From the NCBI RefSeq assembly GCF_000657795.2, contig NZ_JHEP02000003.1, positions 372,001 through 436,000 on the forward strand: a stretch of 64,000 nt of DNA. The letters run 5' to 3'. Every line of letters begins with the position of its first letter. Within the stretch, counting starts at the first letter, position 1. The notes below the pieces were generated by a model. The model saw only the letters and a program-made list of their open reading frames with translations, did no database searches and had not been told where the DNA came from. This document shows, one piece after another, positions 11,356 to 19,824 of this stretch. Source of the DNA: Bordetella pseudohinzii. Lineage in GTDB: Bacteria > Pseudomonadota > Gammaproteobacteria > Burkholderiales > Burkholderiaceae_B. Position numbers and translations under genes: made by a program.

Positions 11356-11619
11356 GCCTGACGGGGTTCGCGGCCGCCGCTGGCGGCGGGGCGGCTTCCT
11401 GTCTGCTTCCGCCGGATCGCCGCGCGGCGCCGGATGACATTCCCTGTTTCAATCTCGTGCGCCGGAGGGGGCGCACGCCGTTGCCGGAGGCTTCACGGGG
11501 GATTGCGCGACAGCCGCTGAATCCCCCGGACCCCCTGACTGCATACCATTACATCACGACAAAGTAGCGACGGGTTACAGGTCGCGGGTGAGTACGGGCA
11601 TAGCAGGAATGGCGTGGGT
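11356..11619 (+). other. Spacer between rodA and the toxin operon; expected toxin promoter region
   Basis: This is the only non-coding space upstream of the toxin operon, so its promoter should lie here unless it is read through from rodA. The first half is very G+C-rich with imperfect inverted repeats (CGGCCGCCGCTGGCGGCGG); the second half contains the A+T-richer GCATACCATTACATCACGAC. I could not recognise a convincing -35/-10 pair or ordered BvgA-type heptads (TTTCCTA-like) as in the classical ptx promoter; only isolated TTTC and TTCC words occur. Confidence 0.4.
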
Positions 11620-12372
11620 ATGCGTTACGTGAGAATCGTGTTGATGGCGCTCTTGCCGGCGTTTGTGCCGGCCCATGCGGCCCCGCCGTCCACCGTTTAT
11701 CGCTATGACGGCCGGAACTACGAAGATGTGTTCCAGAATGGCTTTACCTCCTGGGGGGGGAACGACAACATCCTGGAGCACTTGACCGGCCGCTCTTGCG
11801 CGAACTCAGCGACCAGGAACTCAGCCTTTATCTCCACATCGCGTAGTGAAACCTACACGCGGGTCTACCTCGATTCGCGGATGATGGATGCATACCGCGC
11901 CCAGCAGGCGGGAGAGGGTACCGGAGACTTCTACGGATATATCTACCATATCCGCGCCGACACCAATTTTTACGAGGCTGTCTCCTCCTATCTGGCCTAT
12001 GTCGAAACCTATGGAGAAGGGTCGGCCTCCCTGGGCGCGGGCGCCCTGGCCTCCTATCAGAGTGAATGGCTGGCCTATCGTCGCATCAGCGGCAGCAGTA
12101 TCCGCGGCGTCACCCGCGTCCACCGCAATGGGCGTACGGGTGAAGTGAGCGAGCAATACATCCCCAATCCCGGCTATATCGAGAGCGCAACCGCGGGCAA
12201 CCCCGGACCCTATCGCTCGGCGCGCAGTTTGCAGGAGTTGCTCACGACGCTGGTTCGCCTCTGGCCTTATGCGACCGCCTGCATGGTCAGGCAGCGGGAT
12301 GCGGGCACGCGCAGGCGCGCGGCGGAAACCGAGTACGACTATTTGGTTTATGAGTACACCTTGACTCAATAA
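11620..12372 (+). CDS. ptxA: Pertussis-toxin-like S1 subunit, ADP-ribosyltransferase A chain
   Basis: 250 residues: a signal peptide (about 1-20, ending PAHA) and a mature chain alignable to pertussis toxin S1 along its length. S1 transfers ADP-ribose from NAD to a cysteine of inhibitory G-protein alpha subunits in host cells. Key residues are conserved (classical mature numbering in brackets): Arg28 [9] in VYRYDGR, Trp45 [26] in FTSWGGND, His54 [35] in LEHLTGRSC, the STS motif at 72-74, Gln147 and Glu149 [127/129] in YQSEW, and Cys60/Cys221 [41/201] for the disulfide. The start is ATG 11620; a GTG six bases upstream, closer to an AGGA, is possible. G+C is visibly lower than in the flanking genes. 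First gene of the toxin operon. Confidence 0.95.
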   Translation: MRYVRIVLMALLPAFVPAHAAPPSTVYRYDGRNYEDVFQNGFTSWGGNDNILEHLTGRSCANSATRNSAFISTSRSETYTRVYLDSRMMDAYRAQQAGEGTGDFYGYIYHIRADTNFYEAVSSYLAYVETYGEGSASLGAGALASYQSEWLAYRRISGSSIRGVTRVHRNGRTGEVSEQYIPNPGYIESATAGNPGPYRSARSLQELLTTLVRLWPYATACMVRQRDAGTRRRAAETEYDYLVYEYTLTQ

Positions 12373-12386
12373 CTGGCAGCCACGAT

Positions 12387-13058
12387 ATGGTGATGAAAGC
12401 TGATATGAAGCGGGTTTATGGCGCGCTGCTCCTTGCGCTGCTTCTCTGCCATCCTCCGGCCGAAGCGCGGACCGCCAGGCCTGTGATTGATGCCTCCCTG
12501 CTGACGTTCCAAGGGGCATATGGCAGATGCAAGAGCGGCCAGCGGATGCTGACCTATTCCGAGCTGAACAGCACGCCGGCACTGCAGCGGCGCTTGCGTC
12601 AGATGACGCCCACGGGCTGGCCCATTTATGCGTTATTCGACGGCAAGTATCTGGGAGGGGAGTATGGCGGCCAGTGGGAGCGGGGGGCTCCTGGCAGCGC
12701 CTATTTCTACAGGGGCACTGTCTGCGTGAAAACGACGAAAACAAGCGCTGCTTCCAGGGGCATGTTTTCCAATGTCACGGTGACCAATTTCATGGCATCG
12801 CAGGGCAGTAAGTTCTGCGCATTGTTCAGCCGGGGCGGCACAGTCATCGTCGGCGGATGCATCGCTCCGGACACCATCCGCTACTCCGAACTCTATTCGC
12901 CTTTGCGTCGGATGCTGTACTCCGCCTTTCTCACCGGTCAGGCCCTGCGCATCTACGCGGATCTCGGCGAAGAGCATTTCGATTACAAGGATGTCGGTAT
13001 CCAGGTCTTTACGATTTCCGGCATATCCATGTGCGGTTCGGATGGCAGGTGCGGCTGA
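12387..13058 (+). CDS. ptxB: Pertussis-toxin-like S2/S3-type B subunit (single copy)
   Basis: 223 residues including a signal peptide (about 1-28, ending PAEA). It aligns to S2 and S3, the glycan-binding B subunits. The N-terminal domain carries AYGRC, LTYSEL, LRQMTPTGWPIYALFDGKYLG; the C-terminal part carries FCALF, YSPLRRMLY and a closing Cys pair. Six mature cysteines match the three disulfides of S2/S3. Some blocks resemble S3 (GAYGRC, the YFYRGTVC region), others S2 (LGGEYGG), so the symbol ptxB reflects position only. No second S2/S3 gene follows ptxE. Upstream ATG/GTG choices at 12387, 12390, 12393 and 12405 all give the same mature protein. Confidence 0.9.
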   Translation: MVMKADMKRVYGALLLALLLCHPPAEARTARPVIDASLLTFQGAYGRCKSGQRMLTYSELNSTPALQRRLRQMTPTGWPIYALFDGKYLGGEYGGQWERGAPGSAYFYRGTVCVKTTKTSAASRGMFSNVTVTNFMASQGSKFCALFSRGGTVIVGGCIAPDTIRYSELYSPLRRMLYSAFLTGQALRIYADLGEEHFDYKDVGIQVFTISGISMCGSDGRCG

Positions 13059-13070
13059 AGGAGATAGGTG

Positions 13071-13475
13071 ATGAGAAGCGTGGTGTGCCGATTCCTGTCG
13101 GGGGGTGTCATCTGCGGACTGGCCTTGGCGGGATCCCCGGCCTGGGGGCAAGCGGAGGCGAGCGTCACCGACCAGTTGGTGGTCGAATCGATCGGCGTCA
13201 AGCCCTACGACGCCCAGCGCATCCTGATCTGCGCCGCCGCCGTGCGCAAGGACAGGCTTTTGACCGACCCGAGTCTGCGCTTTCGCTTTTGCTTCGGCGC
13301 GCCGCGTCAGGTTGGTGTGACGACGCCGCTGGAGTTGCTGTTGCGGGCGGTCTATCTGAAACAAGTCCGTATTCGCGTGTACTCATCGTCCACCTCCGAC
13401 GCCAAATTCGTCTATGAGGGTGAACGCGCCAGAGATGCATTCCGCATCGTCCAATGCCAGAATCCCTGCTATTGA
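13071..13475 (+). CDS. ptxD: Pertussis-toxin-like S4 subunit
   Basis: 134 residues with a signal peptide ending near SPAWG/QA. The mature part matches S4: SIGVKPYDAQRILIC, FRFCFGA, PLELLLRAVYLKQVRIRVY and the terminal VQCQNPCY. All four cysteines are at S4 positions. In pertussis toxin two S4 chains join the S2 and S3 subunits in the B pentamer. The ATG at 13071 follows AAGGAG by seven bases; the GTG three bases earlier is less well placed. It lies 12 bases downstream of the S2/S3-type gene. Confidence 0.92.
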   Translation: MRSVVCRFLSGGVICGLALAGSPAWGQAEASVTDQLVVESIGVKPYDAQRILICAAAVRKDRLLTDPSLRFRFCFGAPRQVGVTTPLELLLRAVYLKQVRIRVYSSSTSDAKFVYEGERARDAFRIVQCQNPCY

Positions 13476-13479
13476 AATC

Positions 13480-13851
13480 ATGCTGAAGCGACTCGTGTTT
13501 GCCGTCTTGCTGGGTGTCCATGCCGCGGCGGGCAGCGCGCCGGGAGTGGTCATCTACGAAGGCTATTCCGTCGAACAGGTTTCCTATGTATTGACTCCGG
13601 AAGTGCAGCGCCAGTTTTGCCTGCTGCTGACCAAACCCCGGGCCAGCCAGGTCAAGGTGTGCGCCAGCATGGACGCACGGCAGTTCGACTGGTGGTTCGA
13701 GAAGACCTATCGCGCCGGCCTGTTCGCGCATTGGAGCAAGGCGCCGGTGCGAGTCTATGCCCAGCCCTCGCCTTATCCGGGAGGGGCGGCCGATATCGAG
13801 GAGGTGGATCTGTGCGCCATCGGAAGCTATTGTTTTCCCGCCCGTCGCTAA
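13480..13851 (+). CDS. ptxE: Pertussis-toxin-like S5 subunit
   Basis: 123 residues with a short signal peptide (about 1-20). Mature motifs match S5: RQFCLLLT, VKVCASMDA, WFEKTYRAGLF, and the C-terminal SPYPGGAADIEEVDLC and SYCF. Four cysteines are conserved. S5 is the single linking chain of the B pentamer. The ATG at 13480 lies four bases after the S4 stop with only a weak ribosome-binding site, suggesting translational coupling. An in-frame codon at 13414 would start inside S4 and add no signal-like sequence. Its last 40 bases overlap ptlA. Confidence 0.9.
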   Translation: MLKRLVFAVLLGVHAAAGSAPGVVIYEGYSVEQVSYVLTPEVQRQFCLLLTKPRASQVKVCASMDARQFDWWFEKTYRAGLFAHWSKAPVRVYAQPSPYPGGAADIEEVDLCAIGSYCFPARR

Positions 13852-14147
13852 GGCGGGGGCCGGCCGGCAGCCGGCCGGCGCGCGCGATCGTCATGCTGAT
13901 CCTGCCCTTGCTGGCGGCGACGGCCGCGCATGCCGAGGTGGGCGGGCTGCACAGGGTCAACGCCTTCATGAACAATATTCTCTTGGTTTTGCGCGGAGTG
14001 GCGGTTTCCACGGTCACGATCGCCATCATGTGGTCGGGCTACCGGCTGCTGTTCCGGCAGGCCGATGTGCTGGATGTGGCGCGCGTCGTGCTGGCCGGCT
14101 TGCTGATCGGCGGCGCCGCCGAGATCGCGCGCTATCTGCTGGGTTGA
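13812..14147 (+). CDS. ptlA: Ptl pilin-like subunit (VirB2 family)
   Basis: 111 residues. A basic N-terminus and signal segment (MLILPLLAATAAHA) lead to a mature part with two membrane segments, typical of VirB2 pilins: VLRGVAVSTVTIAIMWSGYRLLF and VVLAGLLIGGAAEIARYLL. The start is GTG 13812, inside the end of ptxE, because GAGGAGG lies six bases upstream and the resulting length is close to known PtlA. The next in-frame ATG (13893) would leave too short a basic region. It forms the T4SS pilus or inner channel. Confidence 0.85.
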   Translation: MRHRKLLFSRPSLRRGPAGSRPARAIVMLILPLLAATAAHAEVGGLHRVNAFMNNILLVLRGVAVSTVTIAIMWSGYRLLFRQADVLDVARVVLAGLLIGGAAEIARYLLG

Positions 14148-14151
14148 AGCG

Positions 14152-14469
14152 ATGCAGGACGCCTTATTGCGATCCGCGCTGTTCAAGGGCTGCACGCGCC
14201 CGGCGATGATACTCGGGGTGCCGGCCGTGGCCTTTGTCGGGGTGGTGGCGTTGTGCGCGCTCCTGGGCATCTGGTTCAGCCTCTGGTTTCTGCTGATGCT
14301 GCCGTTCTTGGTGGCGGTGATGCGCTTCCTGACCCTGCGCGACGACCAGCAATTCCGCCTGCTCTGGCTGTTTTTGCGCTTGCGCGGTGCGGGCGGGTTG
14401 AAGGGGTATGGCGTGCACCCTCCCTATCGCCATCGATCCCTTCCGCGCAATGGGGAGCAGGTCAGGTGA
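14152..14469 (+). CDS. ptlB: Ptl T4SS protein, VirB3 family
   Basis: 105 residues. An amphipathic start ([17 protein letters not shown], the VirB3 signature) is followed by two hydrophobic segments (about 20-60) and a polar C-terminus. VirB3 is an inner-membrane T4SS component that works with the VirB4 ATPase. The ATG lies four bases after the ptlA stop. The last bases overlap the GTG start of ptlC. Confidence 0.88.
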   Translation: MQDALLRSALFKGCTRPAMILGVPAVAFVGVVALCALLGIWFSLWFLLMLPFLVAVMRFLTLRDDQQFRLLWLFLRLRGAGGLKGYGVHPPYRHRSLPRNGEQVR

Positions 14470-16916
14470 GGCGGGCGCTGGATATTCTTCCCGGCCGCGA
14501 TGCGGCGGCGCAGGCCGCTTTCATTCCGTACAGCAGCCATGTGCGGCACGACACCTTGCTGACCAAGGACGGCGAGCTGCTGCGCATCTGGCGTCTGGAC
14601 GGATTGGCTTTCGAGACCGCGGATGCGCAAACCCTGGTGACACGGCGCGAACAGTTCAATGCGCTGCTGCGCACCCTGGCCTCTGAACAGGTGGCGCTGT
14701 GGGCGCACAGCGTCCGGCGCCATGCCGACGATCCGCCGCCGGCCCGCTACCGGAACGACTTCTGCCAGCGGCTGCATGAGGCCTATTGCGTGGCGCTGGC
14801 GGCCACCCGGCCCATGGTCAACGAGTTATTCCTCACCTTGGTCTATCGTCCGCGCATCGCCGCCGGGCGAGGATGGCGGGCCGGCAGGCATCGCGACGAA
14901 GCCGGCTGGCGTCTTGCGCTGCAACAGGCCCTGCATCGCCTCGATGAACTCGGCGCCGTGCTGGAGGCGGGGCTGCGCAGATATGGCGGGGGTGAGAGTG
15001 GTGGTCCGCAAGTCCTGCAAAGTTATGACGCCGGCCCCGGCGTTCTCTGCTCCCAGCCGCTGGAGTTTCTTGAATTCCTGATGACGGGACGGCGCGGCCG
15101 GCTGCGGGTGCCCGCCGGGCCCCTGGACCACTACCTGGGAACGGCCGCGCTCTATTTCGGCTCGGAGATGATGGAGCTGCGCCATGCGCAGTACAGCCTC
15201 TACGCGCAGGCGATAGACTTCAAGGAGTATGGGACCCATACCGAGGCCGGCATGCTCGATGGCCTGATGTACGCCGACTACGAGTATGTGATCACGCAGT
15301 CGTTCAGCTTCGTGGGCAATCGCCACGCCCTGGCCTTTCTTCAGCGGCAACGGCGGCAATTGCGCAATGTCGGCGATGCCGCCCATAGCCAGATCGCCGA
15401 CATCGCGCAGGCCGAGGATGCCCTGCTCGATGGCGAGTTCGTGATGGGCGAGTATCACTATTCCATGATGATCTTCGGCCAGGATACGGAGGCGCTGCGC
15501 AAGCATGTCAGCGAGGCGCTGACCATCATCCAGGAGCGCGGCTTTCTGGCCATACCCATCACGCTCGGCCTGGCCGCGGCGTTTTATGCGCAACTGCCGG
15601 CGAACTGGGCCTATCGGCCCCGCGTCGCCTTGCTCACCAGCCGCAACTTCGCCGACCTATGCTGCTTTCACGCATTCTTTGCCGGCAAGCGCGATGGCAA
15701 TCCCTGGGGCGATGCGCTCACGGTATTCGCCACCCCCTCAGGTCAGCCTTTCTACTTCAATTTCCATTACTCGAATTCCCAGGAGAATGCGCAGCGCAGG
15801 ATGGTGCTGGGCAATACCCGCGTGATCGGCCAGTCTGGCAGCGGCAAGACGGTGCTGATGAATATGCTGCTGTGCCAATTGCAGAAGTTCAGCGACGAGC
15901 GGCTCACCGTGGTGTTTTTCGACAAGGACAGGGGGGCGGAGATCGTCCTGAAGGCCTTGGGCGGCACCTATCTGCGCCTGCGCGACGGCCGGCCGACCGG
16001 ACTCAACCCGCTGCTCATGCCGGCCAGCGAGGGCAATCTGCAATTCCTGGAGGTCTTTCTGCAGACACTGGTGCGCATGCCGGGGCAGACACTGACGGCC
16101 CAGCAGCAGGCCGCCTTGTCACAGGCCCTGCGCACGGTGATGCGCATGCCTCCCGCCTTGCGCAGACTGACCACGGTCTTGCAGAACCTCACCGAGTGCG
16201 ATCGGGCCCAGGAGGCGCTGGTGCGGCGGCTGGCTCGCTGGTGCGGCGATGATGGAGCGGGCAGCCAGGGGGCTTTGTGGTGGGTCTTCGACAATGCGCA
16301 AGACCTTGTCGATTTCGAACATTGCACCAACCACGGCATCGACGGCACGGAGCTGCTGGAGCATCCGGAGGTCAGCACGCCGGTATCCCTGTACCTGCTG
16401 CACCGGATGACGCAGGCCATGGATGGACGCCGCTTCGTGTACTTCATGGACGAGGCCTGGCGTTGGCTGGGCGACCCGGTCTTCGCGGATTTTGTCGGGG
16501 ACCAGCAGCTGACCATACGCAAGAAGAACGGCCTGGGCGTGTTCTCGACCCAGATGCCCAGCAGCCTGCTCGGCTCGCCCATCGCGGCGGCCCTGGTGCA
16601 GCAATGCGCCACGGAAATCTATCTGCCCAATCCCAGGGCCGACGAACAGGAGTACGTGGAGGGTTTCAAGTGCACGCGCACCGAGTACGAGATCATCCGC
16701 TCCCTGCCTGAAGACAGCCGGCTGTTTCTGGTCAAGCAAGGCACGCGGTCCGTCCTGGCGCAACTGGATCTTTCGGGCATGGACGACGAGCTGGCGGTGC
16801 TGTCCGGCACCGCGCAAAACCTGGCTTACTTCGACCGCGCCGTGGCGCAGCCTGGCGACGACGGGGACTGGCTGGCAGCGTTTCAGCGGCTGCGCCGGCG
16901 CGAGGGGAGGACATGA
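14466..16916 (+). CDS. ptlC: Ptl T4SS ATPase, VirB4 family
   Basis: 816 residues, close to classical PtlC (about 824). It is a cytoplasmic-face ATPase powering assembly and secretion. Visible features: [15 protein letters not shown] near the N-terminus, [11 protein letters not shown], the long [17 protein letters not shown] block, Walker [11 protein letters not shown] near residue 458, [10 protein letters not shown], Walker [10 protein letters not shown] near residue 660, and [20 protein letters not shown]. The GTG start at 14466 overlaps the ptlB stop with GGGGAG upstream; an open frame extending to 14253 is only overlap with ptlB. Confidence 0.95.
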   Translation: MRRALDILPGRDAAAQAAFIPYSSHVRHDTLLTKDGELLRIWRLDGLAFETADAQTLVTRREQFNALLRTLASEQVALWAHSVRRHADDPPPARYRNDFCQRLHEAYCVALAATRPMVNELFLTLVYRPRIAAGRGWRAGRHRDEAGWRLALQQALHRLDELGAVLEAGLRRYGGGESGGPQVLQSYDAGPGVLCSQPLEFLEFLMTGRRGRLRVPAGPLDHYLGTAALYFGSEMMELRHAQYSLYAQAIDFKEYGTHTEAGMLDGLMYADYEYVITQSFSFVGNRHALAFLQRQRRQLRNVGDAAHSQIADIAQAEDALLDGEFVMGEYHYSMMIFGQDTEALRKHVSEALTIIQERGFLAIPITLGLAAAFYAQLPANWAYRPRVALLTSRNFADLCCFHAFFAGKRDGNPWGDALTVFATPSGQPFYFNFHYSNSQENAQRRMVLGNTRVIGQSGSGKTVLMNMLLCQLQKFSDERLTVVFFDKDRGAEIVLKALGGTYLRLRDGRPTGLNPLLMPASEGNLQFLEVFLQTLVRMPGQTLTAQQQAALSQALRTVMRMPPALRRLTTVLQNLTECDRAQEALVRRLARWCGDDGAGSQGALWWVFDNAQDLVDFEHCTNHGIDGTELLEHPEVSTPVSLYLLHRMTQAMDGRRFVYFMDEAWRWLGDPVFADFVGDQQLTIRKKNGLGVFSTQMPSSLLGSPIAAALVQQCATEIYLPNPRADEQEYVEGFKCTRTEYEIIRSLPEDSRLFLVKQGTRSVLAQLDLSGMDDELAVLSGTAQNLAYFDRAVAQPGDDGDWLAAFQRLRRREGRT

Positions 16917-18190
16917 ACCCGCGCGTGCTGCTCGCTGTCCTGTGCTTATTGCCGGCCCTGGTGACCGGCGCCGAGCCCGCCGCGACGCCCTCGGTCGCCT
17001 GGTTCCTGGAGCATCCCGATGCCCTGGCCGAGCAGATCGAGCGCTGTCGGGCCGATCCGGGCGGCGCCGGCCCCGAATGCGTCAATGCCGAGCAGGCGCT
17101 GGCGCGGCGCAGCTGGCCCGCCGTGCCCTTGACGCCGGCGCCGGCCGAGCACGACGCCGTCCTGGCGCGATGGTATCGCGCCTGGGCGGACAGCAGTCTC
17201 GTGACCGCCGCCGTCAAGTGGGTGGTGGCGCCGCTCAAGGGCCTGGCGCGGCTGGCCCTGACCTTGTCCATACTGCTGCTGGCGCTGGGCCTGTTGGCCG
17301 GCCGGTCGATGTCCGCCGGCCAGCTGCTGTATCGCGCCATCCCTGTGGTGGTCGTCGGCGCCATCGGTCTGTCGGCGGACGGCTATCAACAGGCGGTCGC
17401 CGGCATCGCACAGGCGCTGGCCGGCTGGGCGCAGGGCTTGCAGGAGGTCTTGGGCGCCGACCCCTTGCTGCGCATCGGCGCCCTCGCGCAACAGTGGGGG
17501 GCGTACTACTTCCACCAGGCGGTCCTGGGCGCCGCCGGTCCCGCCGCGTGGCTGTGGATGCTGGGCGGTTTGTCCGTGCTGCTGGCCCAGGGTCTGCTGC
17601 TGGCGCTATCCATGGCGTTGACGCTGGGCCCGGGCTTGGCGCTGGCGCTGTTGCTGGCGGTGGGACCGGTGTTCCTGCTTCTGTGGGTTTTTCCACCGCT
17701 GGCCGCGTGGGCCGGCGCCTGGATGCGCGCCGCGATCTTGGCCATCGTGGGGATGGCCTTGGGGCCGGCGGGCGCAAGACTGGTGGGCCAGGTCTATCTC
17801 TCGCTGCTGCGGCCGGAGCCGGGCCCCGATCCCTTGGGGTTTGCCTTGTACACCAGCGGCCTGGCGCTGGCCCACAGCCTGGCGCTGCTCGCGCTGGCCG
17901 GCCTGATCGTCCTGCTGCGGCCCGCGACGGCCTTAGGGCGGGCGCGCGAGGTCCCGCCTCGGCAGCGGATCCGCACGGAGGTCGCCGCGCCGCGCTCATG
18001 GGGAGACCGTGCGCCGGCTGTCACGGTCTTGGCGCCCGGCAGTGTTGCGCCGCGCGGTATGCCGGGCGCGGCCCCCTTCACCCTGCGGTCCGCCCCGCGC
18101 GGCGGCGGCGCCGCCGCCCTGCCGCCGTCGCGCGGCAGATGGTCCTGGACGGCGCCTCGCGGCGCGGCCGCCAGGCGGGTGCGCAAATGA
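16913..18190 (+). CDS. ptlD: Ptl T4SS polytopic membrane protein, VirB6 family
   Basis: 425 residues, somewhat shorter than classical PtlD as I remember it. It has a signal-like start, a periplasmic region of about 80 residues with two cysteines, then several membrane segments (about 108-125, 140-160, 205-295, 310-340) including the conserved-type [20 protein letters not shown]. The C-terminal 90 residues are Arg/Pro/Gly-rich. VirB6 forms the inner-membrane pore. The start overlaps the ptlC stop and the stop overlaps the ptlI start, so translation is coupled. Confidence 0.9.
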   Translation: MNPRVLLAVLCLLPALVTGAEPAATPSVAWFLEHPDALAEQIERCRADPGGAGPECVNAEQALARRSWPAVPLTPAPAEHDAVLARWYRAWADSSLVTAAVKWVVAPLKGLARLALTLSILLLALGLLAGRSMSAGQLLYRAIPVVVVGAIGLSADGYQQAVAGIAQALAGWAQGLQEVLGADPLLRIGALAQQWGAYYFHQAVLGAAGPAAWLWMLGGLSVLLAQGLLLALSMALTLGPGLALALLLAVGPVFLLLWVFPPLAAWAGAWMRAAILAIVGMALGPAGARLVGQVYLSLLRPEPGPDPLGFALYTSGLALAHSLALLALAGLIVLLRPATALGRAREVPPRQRIRTEVAAPRSWGDRAPAVTVLAPGSVAPRGMPGAAPFTLRSAPRGGGAAALPPSRGRWSWTAPRGAAARRVRK

Positions 18191-18363
18191 GGCCGGCGCG
18201 GGTTCTCGGACGCTGCCTGGCGGCCGCCGCGCTGTGCGCGGGGCTGGCCGCCTGCGCCGCGCTGCCCGATATGCCCTCCGTGCGGGGCAAGCCGGTGATT
18301 CCGGTCAATGCCGGCGTTCCCCTTGACGCCGCGGCATGTGCGCCGCGGCACCCGACGCCATGA
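18187..18363 (+). CDS. ptlI: Ptl T4SS lipoprotein, VirB7 family
   Basis: 58 residues. A lipoprotein signal with lipobox LAAC (Cys at about residue 23) is followed by a short Pro-rich tail containing one further Cys (AAACAPR). In the classical system PtlI is disulfide-linked to PtlF, and the second Cys fits that role. It sits between ptlD and ptlE as in the reference locus, with four-base overlaps at both ends. Confidence 0.88.
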   Translation: MRPARVLGRCLAAAALCAGLAACAALPDMPSVRGKPVIPVNAGVPLDAAACAPRHPTP

Positions 18364-19046
18364 AACCGGTGTTCAGGGCAAGTCAGGCGGACCCGGAGAT
18401 GGACATCCTGGGCTGGGAAGCCAGCCGGCTGGCCGCGATGGCGCGCTCGGAGCGCCGCGCCTGGCGCGTGGCGGGCGCGGCCTGTCTGCTTGCGGCCCTG
18501 GCGGTGACGGCGGTGGTCGTGATGTTGCCCCTGAAGTCGTCCACGCCTTACTTGATCGAGGTCGAGCGCGCCACGGGCGCCGCCACGGCGGTCCCGCTGC
18601 TGGAAAGCATGCCGGTGACCGCCAACGCCGCCGTCAACAAGTACTGGCTGGCGCGCTATGTGCGGGCGCGGGAGAGCTACGACTGGTACACGCTGCAACG
18701 CGATTATGAGTTGACGCGCCTGTTGTCCAGTCCGGACGTGGCCCAGGCCTACGATGCGCTCTTCGAGGGTCCCGAGGCCCTGGACCAGCGTTATGGAGAA
18801 TCGACCCAGGTCCAGGTCAAGGTGCTGTCCCTGGTCGATCACGGCAATGGGGCCGCCACGGTGCGCTTCAGCCGCGGCGTCCAGGACAGGACAGTGAAGG
18901 GGGACCGCCCCGCCACGGAAATCTGGGTGGCCTCCATCGGCTTCGCCTATGGCCGGCCGCAGGTCTTGAGCGAGGCCCAGCGCCTGGAGAATCCCCTGGC
19001 TTTCCAGGTCTTGAGCTACCGCAAGGATATCGAGTTGGGAGAGTAG
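18360..19046 (+). CDS. ptlE: Ptl T4SS core protein, VirB8 family
   Basis: 228 residues: a short cytoplasmic segment, one membrane span (about 38-58, VAGAACLLAALAVTAVVVML) and a periplasmic VirB8 domain with PYLIEVERATG, NKYWLARYVRARESYDWYT and the C-terminal NPLAFQVLSYRKD motif. VirB8 is an assembly and nucleation factor. The ATG overlaps the ptlI stop. Confidence 0.93.
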   Translation: MKPVFRASQADPEMDILGWEASRLAAMARSERRAWRVAGAACLLAALAVTAVVVMLPLKSSTPYLIEVERATGAATAVPLLESMPVTANAAVNKYWLARYVRARESYDWYTLQRDYELTRLLSSPDVAQAYDALFEGPEALDQRYGESTQVQVKVLSLVDHGNGAATVRFSRGVQDRTVKGDRPATEIWVASIGFAYGRPQVLSEAQRLENPLAFQVLSYRKDIELGE

Positions 19047-19049
19047 CGC

Positions 19050-19820
19050 ATGATGCCGAAGTGGCCGTGCATGCTGTTGATATGCGGGCTGGCGGGCGCC
19101 GCCGGCGCGGCGCAATTGCCGCGCCCCGGACGCGACGATGCACGCATACAGCGCGCCGAGTATCGCGCCGAGGACGTGGTCCTGGTGCGGGCCTGGAGCG
19201 GTTATGTGACCCGCATCGTATTCTCCGAGGGCGAGACCATCGTCGATGTGGCCTCGGGCTTTGCCGATGGATGGAGCTTCAGCCCGCAGGCCAATGTCCT
19301 GTATATCAAGCCGCAGGCCGCCGCCCAGCAGGGCATGGAAACCATGGAGCCCCAGCCCGGCGTGTGGGACACCAACCTGCAGGTCAAGACCGATGCCCGT
19401 CTCTACGATTTCGATCTTGTCCTGCTGGGCGCGGACACGGTGGACGCGCAGACCCTGCGGCGCCGGGCGGTGGCCTATCGCATCGCCTTCGATTATCCGG
19501 CGGGCAGCCCGGCGGCCATGCCCGCGGCGTTCAAGGCGGTCAATCGCCGTTACGCCATGCAGGTCGGGGAGAACTCTGCCGGCATCGCGCCCATCCTGGC
19601 CGATGACGACGGCAAAATGACCCGGCTGAGATTCCGCAACCGCGGCGAGCTGCCGGCCATCTTCGCGGTCGACCCCACGGGCGAAGAGTCTCTGGTCAAT
19701 TGGCATGTCGAAGGCGACGATGTGCTCGTGCACCGCGTGCTGCCCGCGCTGATGCTGCGGCTGGGGCGGCAGGTGGTCAAGGTCATCAATCAGGGCGAGG
19801 CCCTGGCCTGCTCGCGGTGA
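19050..19820 (+). CDS. ptlF: Ptl T4SS outer-membrane core protein, VirB9 family
   Basis: 256 residues with a signal peptide ending AGAA. It has the VirB9 N-terminal beta domain (TRIVFSEGETIVDVASG, NVLYIKPQA, DTNLQVKTDARLYDF) and the C-terminal domain (FRNRGELPAIFAVD). VirB9 joins VirB7 and VirB10 in the outer-membrane ring. The only cysteine after the signal region is the penultimate residue (ACSR), a candidate partner for PtlI. Three bases separate it from ptlE. Confidence 0.93.
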   Translation: MMPKWPCMLLICGLAGAAGAAQLPRPGRDDARIQRAEYRAEDVVLVRAWSGYVTRIVFSEGETIVDVASGFADGWSFSPQANVLYIKPQAAAQQGMETMEPQPGVWDTNLQVKTDARLYDFDLVLLGADTVDAQTLRRRAVAYRIAFDYPAGSPAAMPAAFKAVNRRYAMQVGENSAGIAPILADDDGKMTRLRFRNRGELPAIFAVDPTGEESLVNWHVEGDDVLVHRVLPALMLRLGRQVVKVINQGEALACSR

Positions 19821-19824
19821 CGGC

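Noticed and set aside
11366-11395. Hairpin-like G+C-rich inverted repeats after rodA as a terminator
   Set aside because: There is no following T tract and pairing is imperfect, so it was not called.
13852-14151. Possible ptxC (S3) remnant downstream of ptxE
   Set aside because: This interval is fully used by ptlA; no S3-like motif (YGRC, LTVAEL, SRLCAVF) was seen in any frame.
14253-14465. Upstream extension of the ptlC frame
   Set aside because: It overlaps ptlB entirely and lacks similarity to PtlC, whose N-terminal pattern begins just after GTG 14466.
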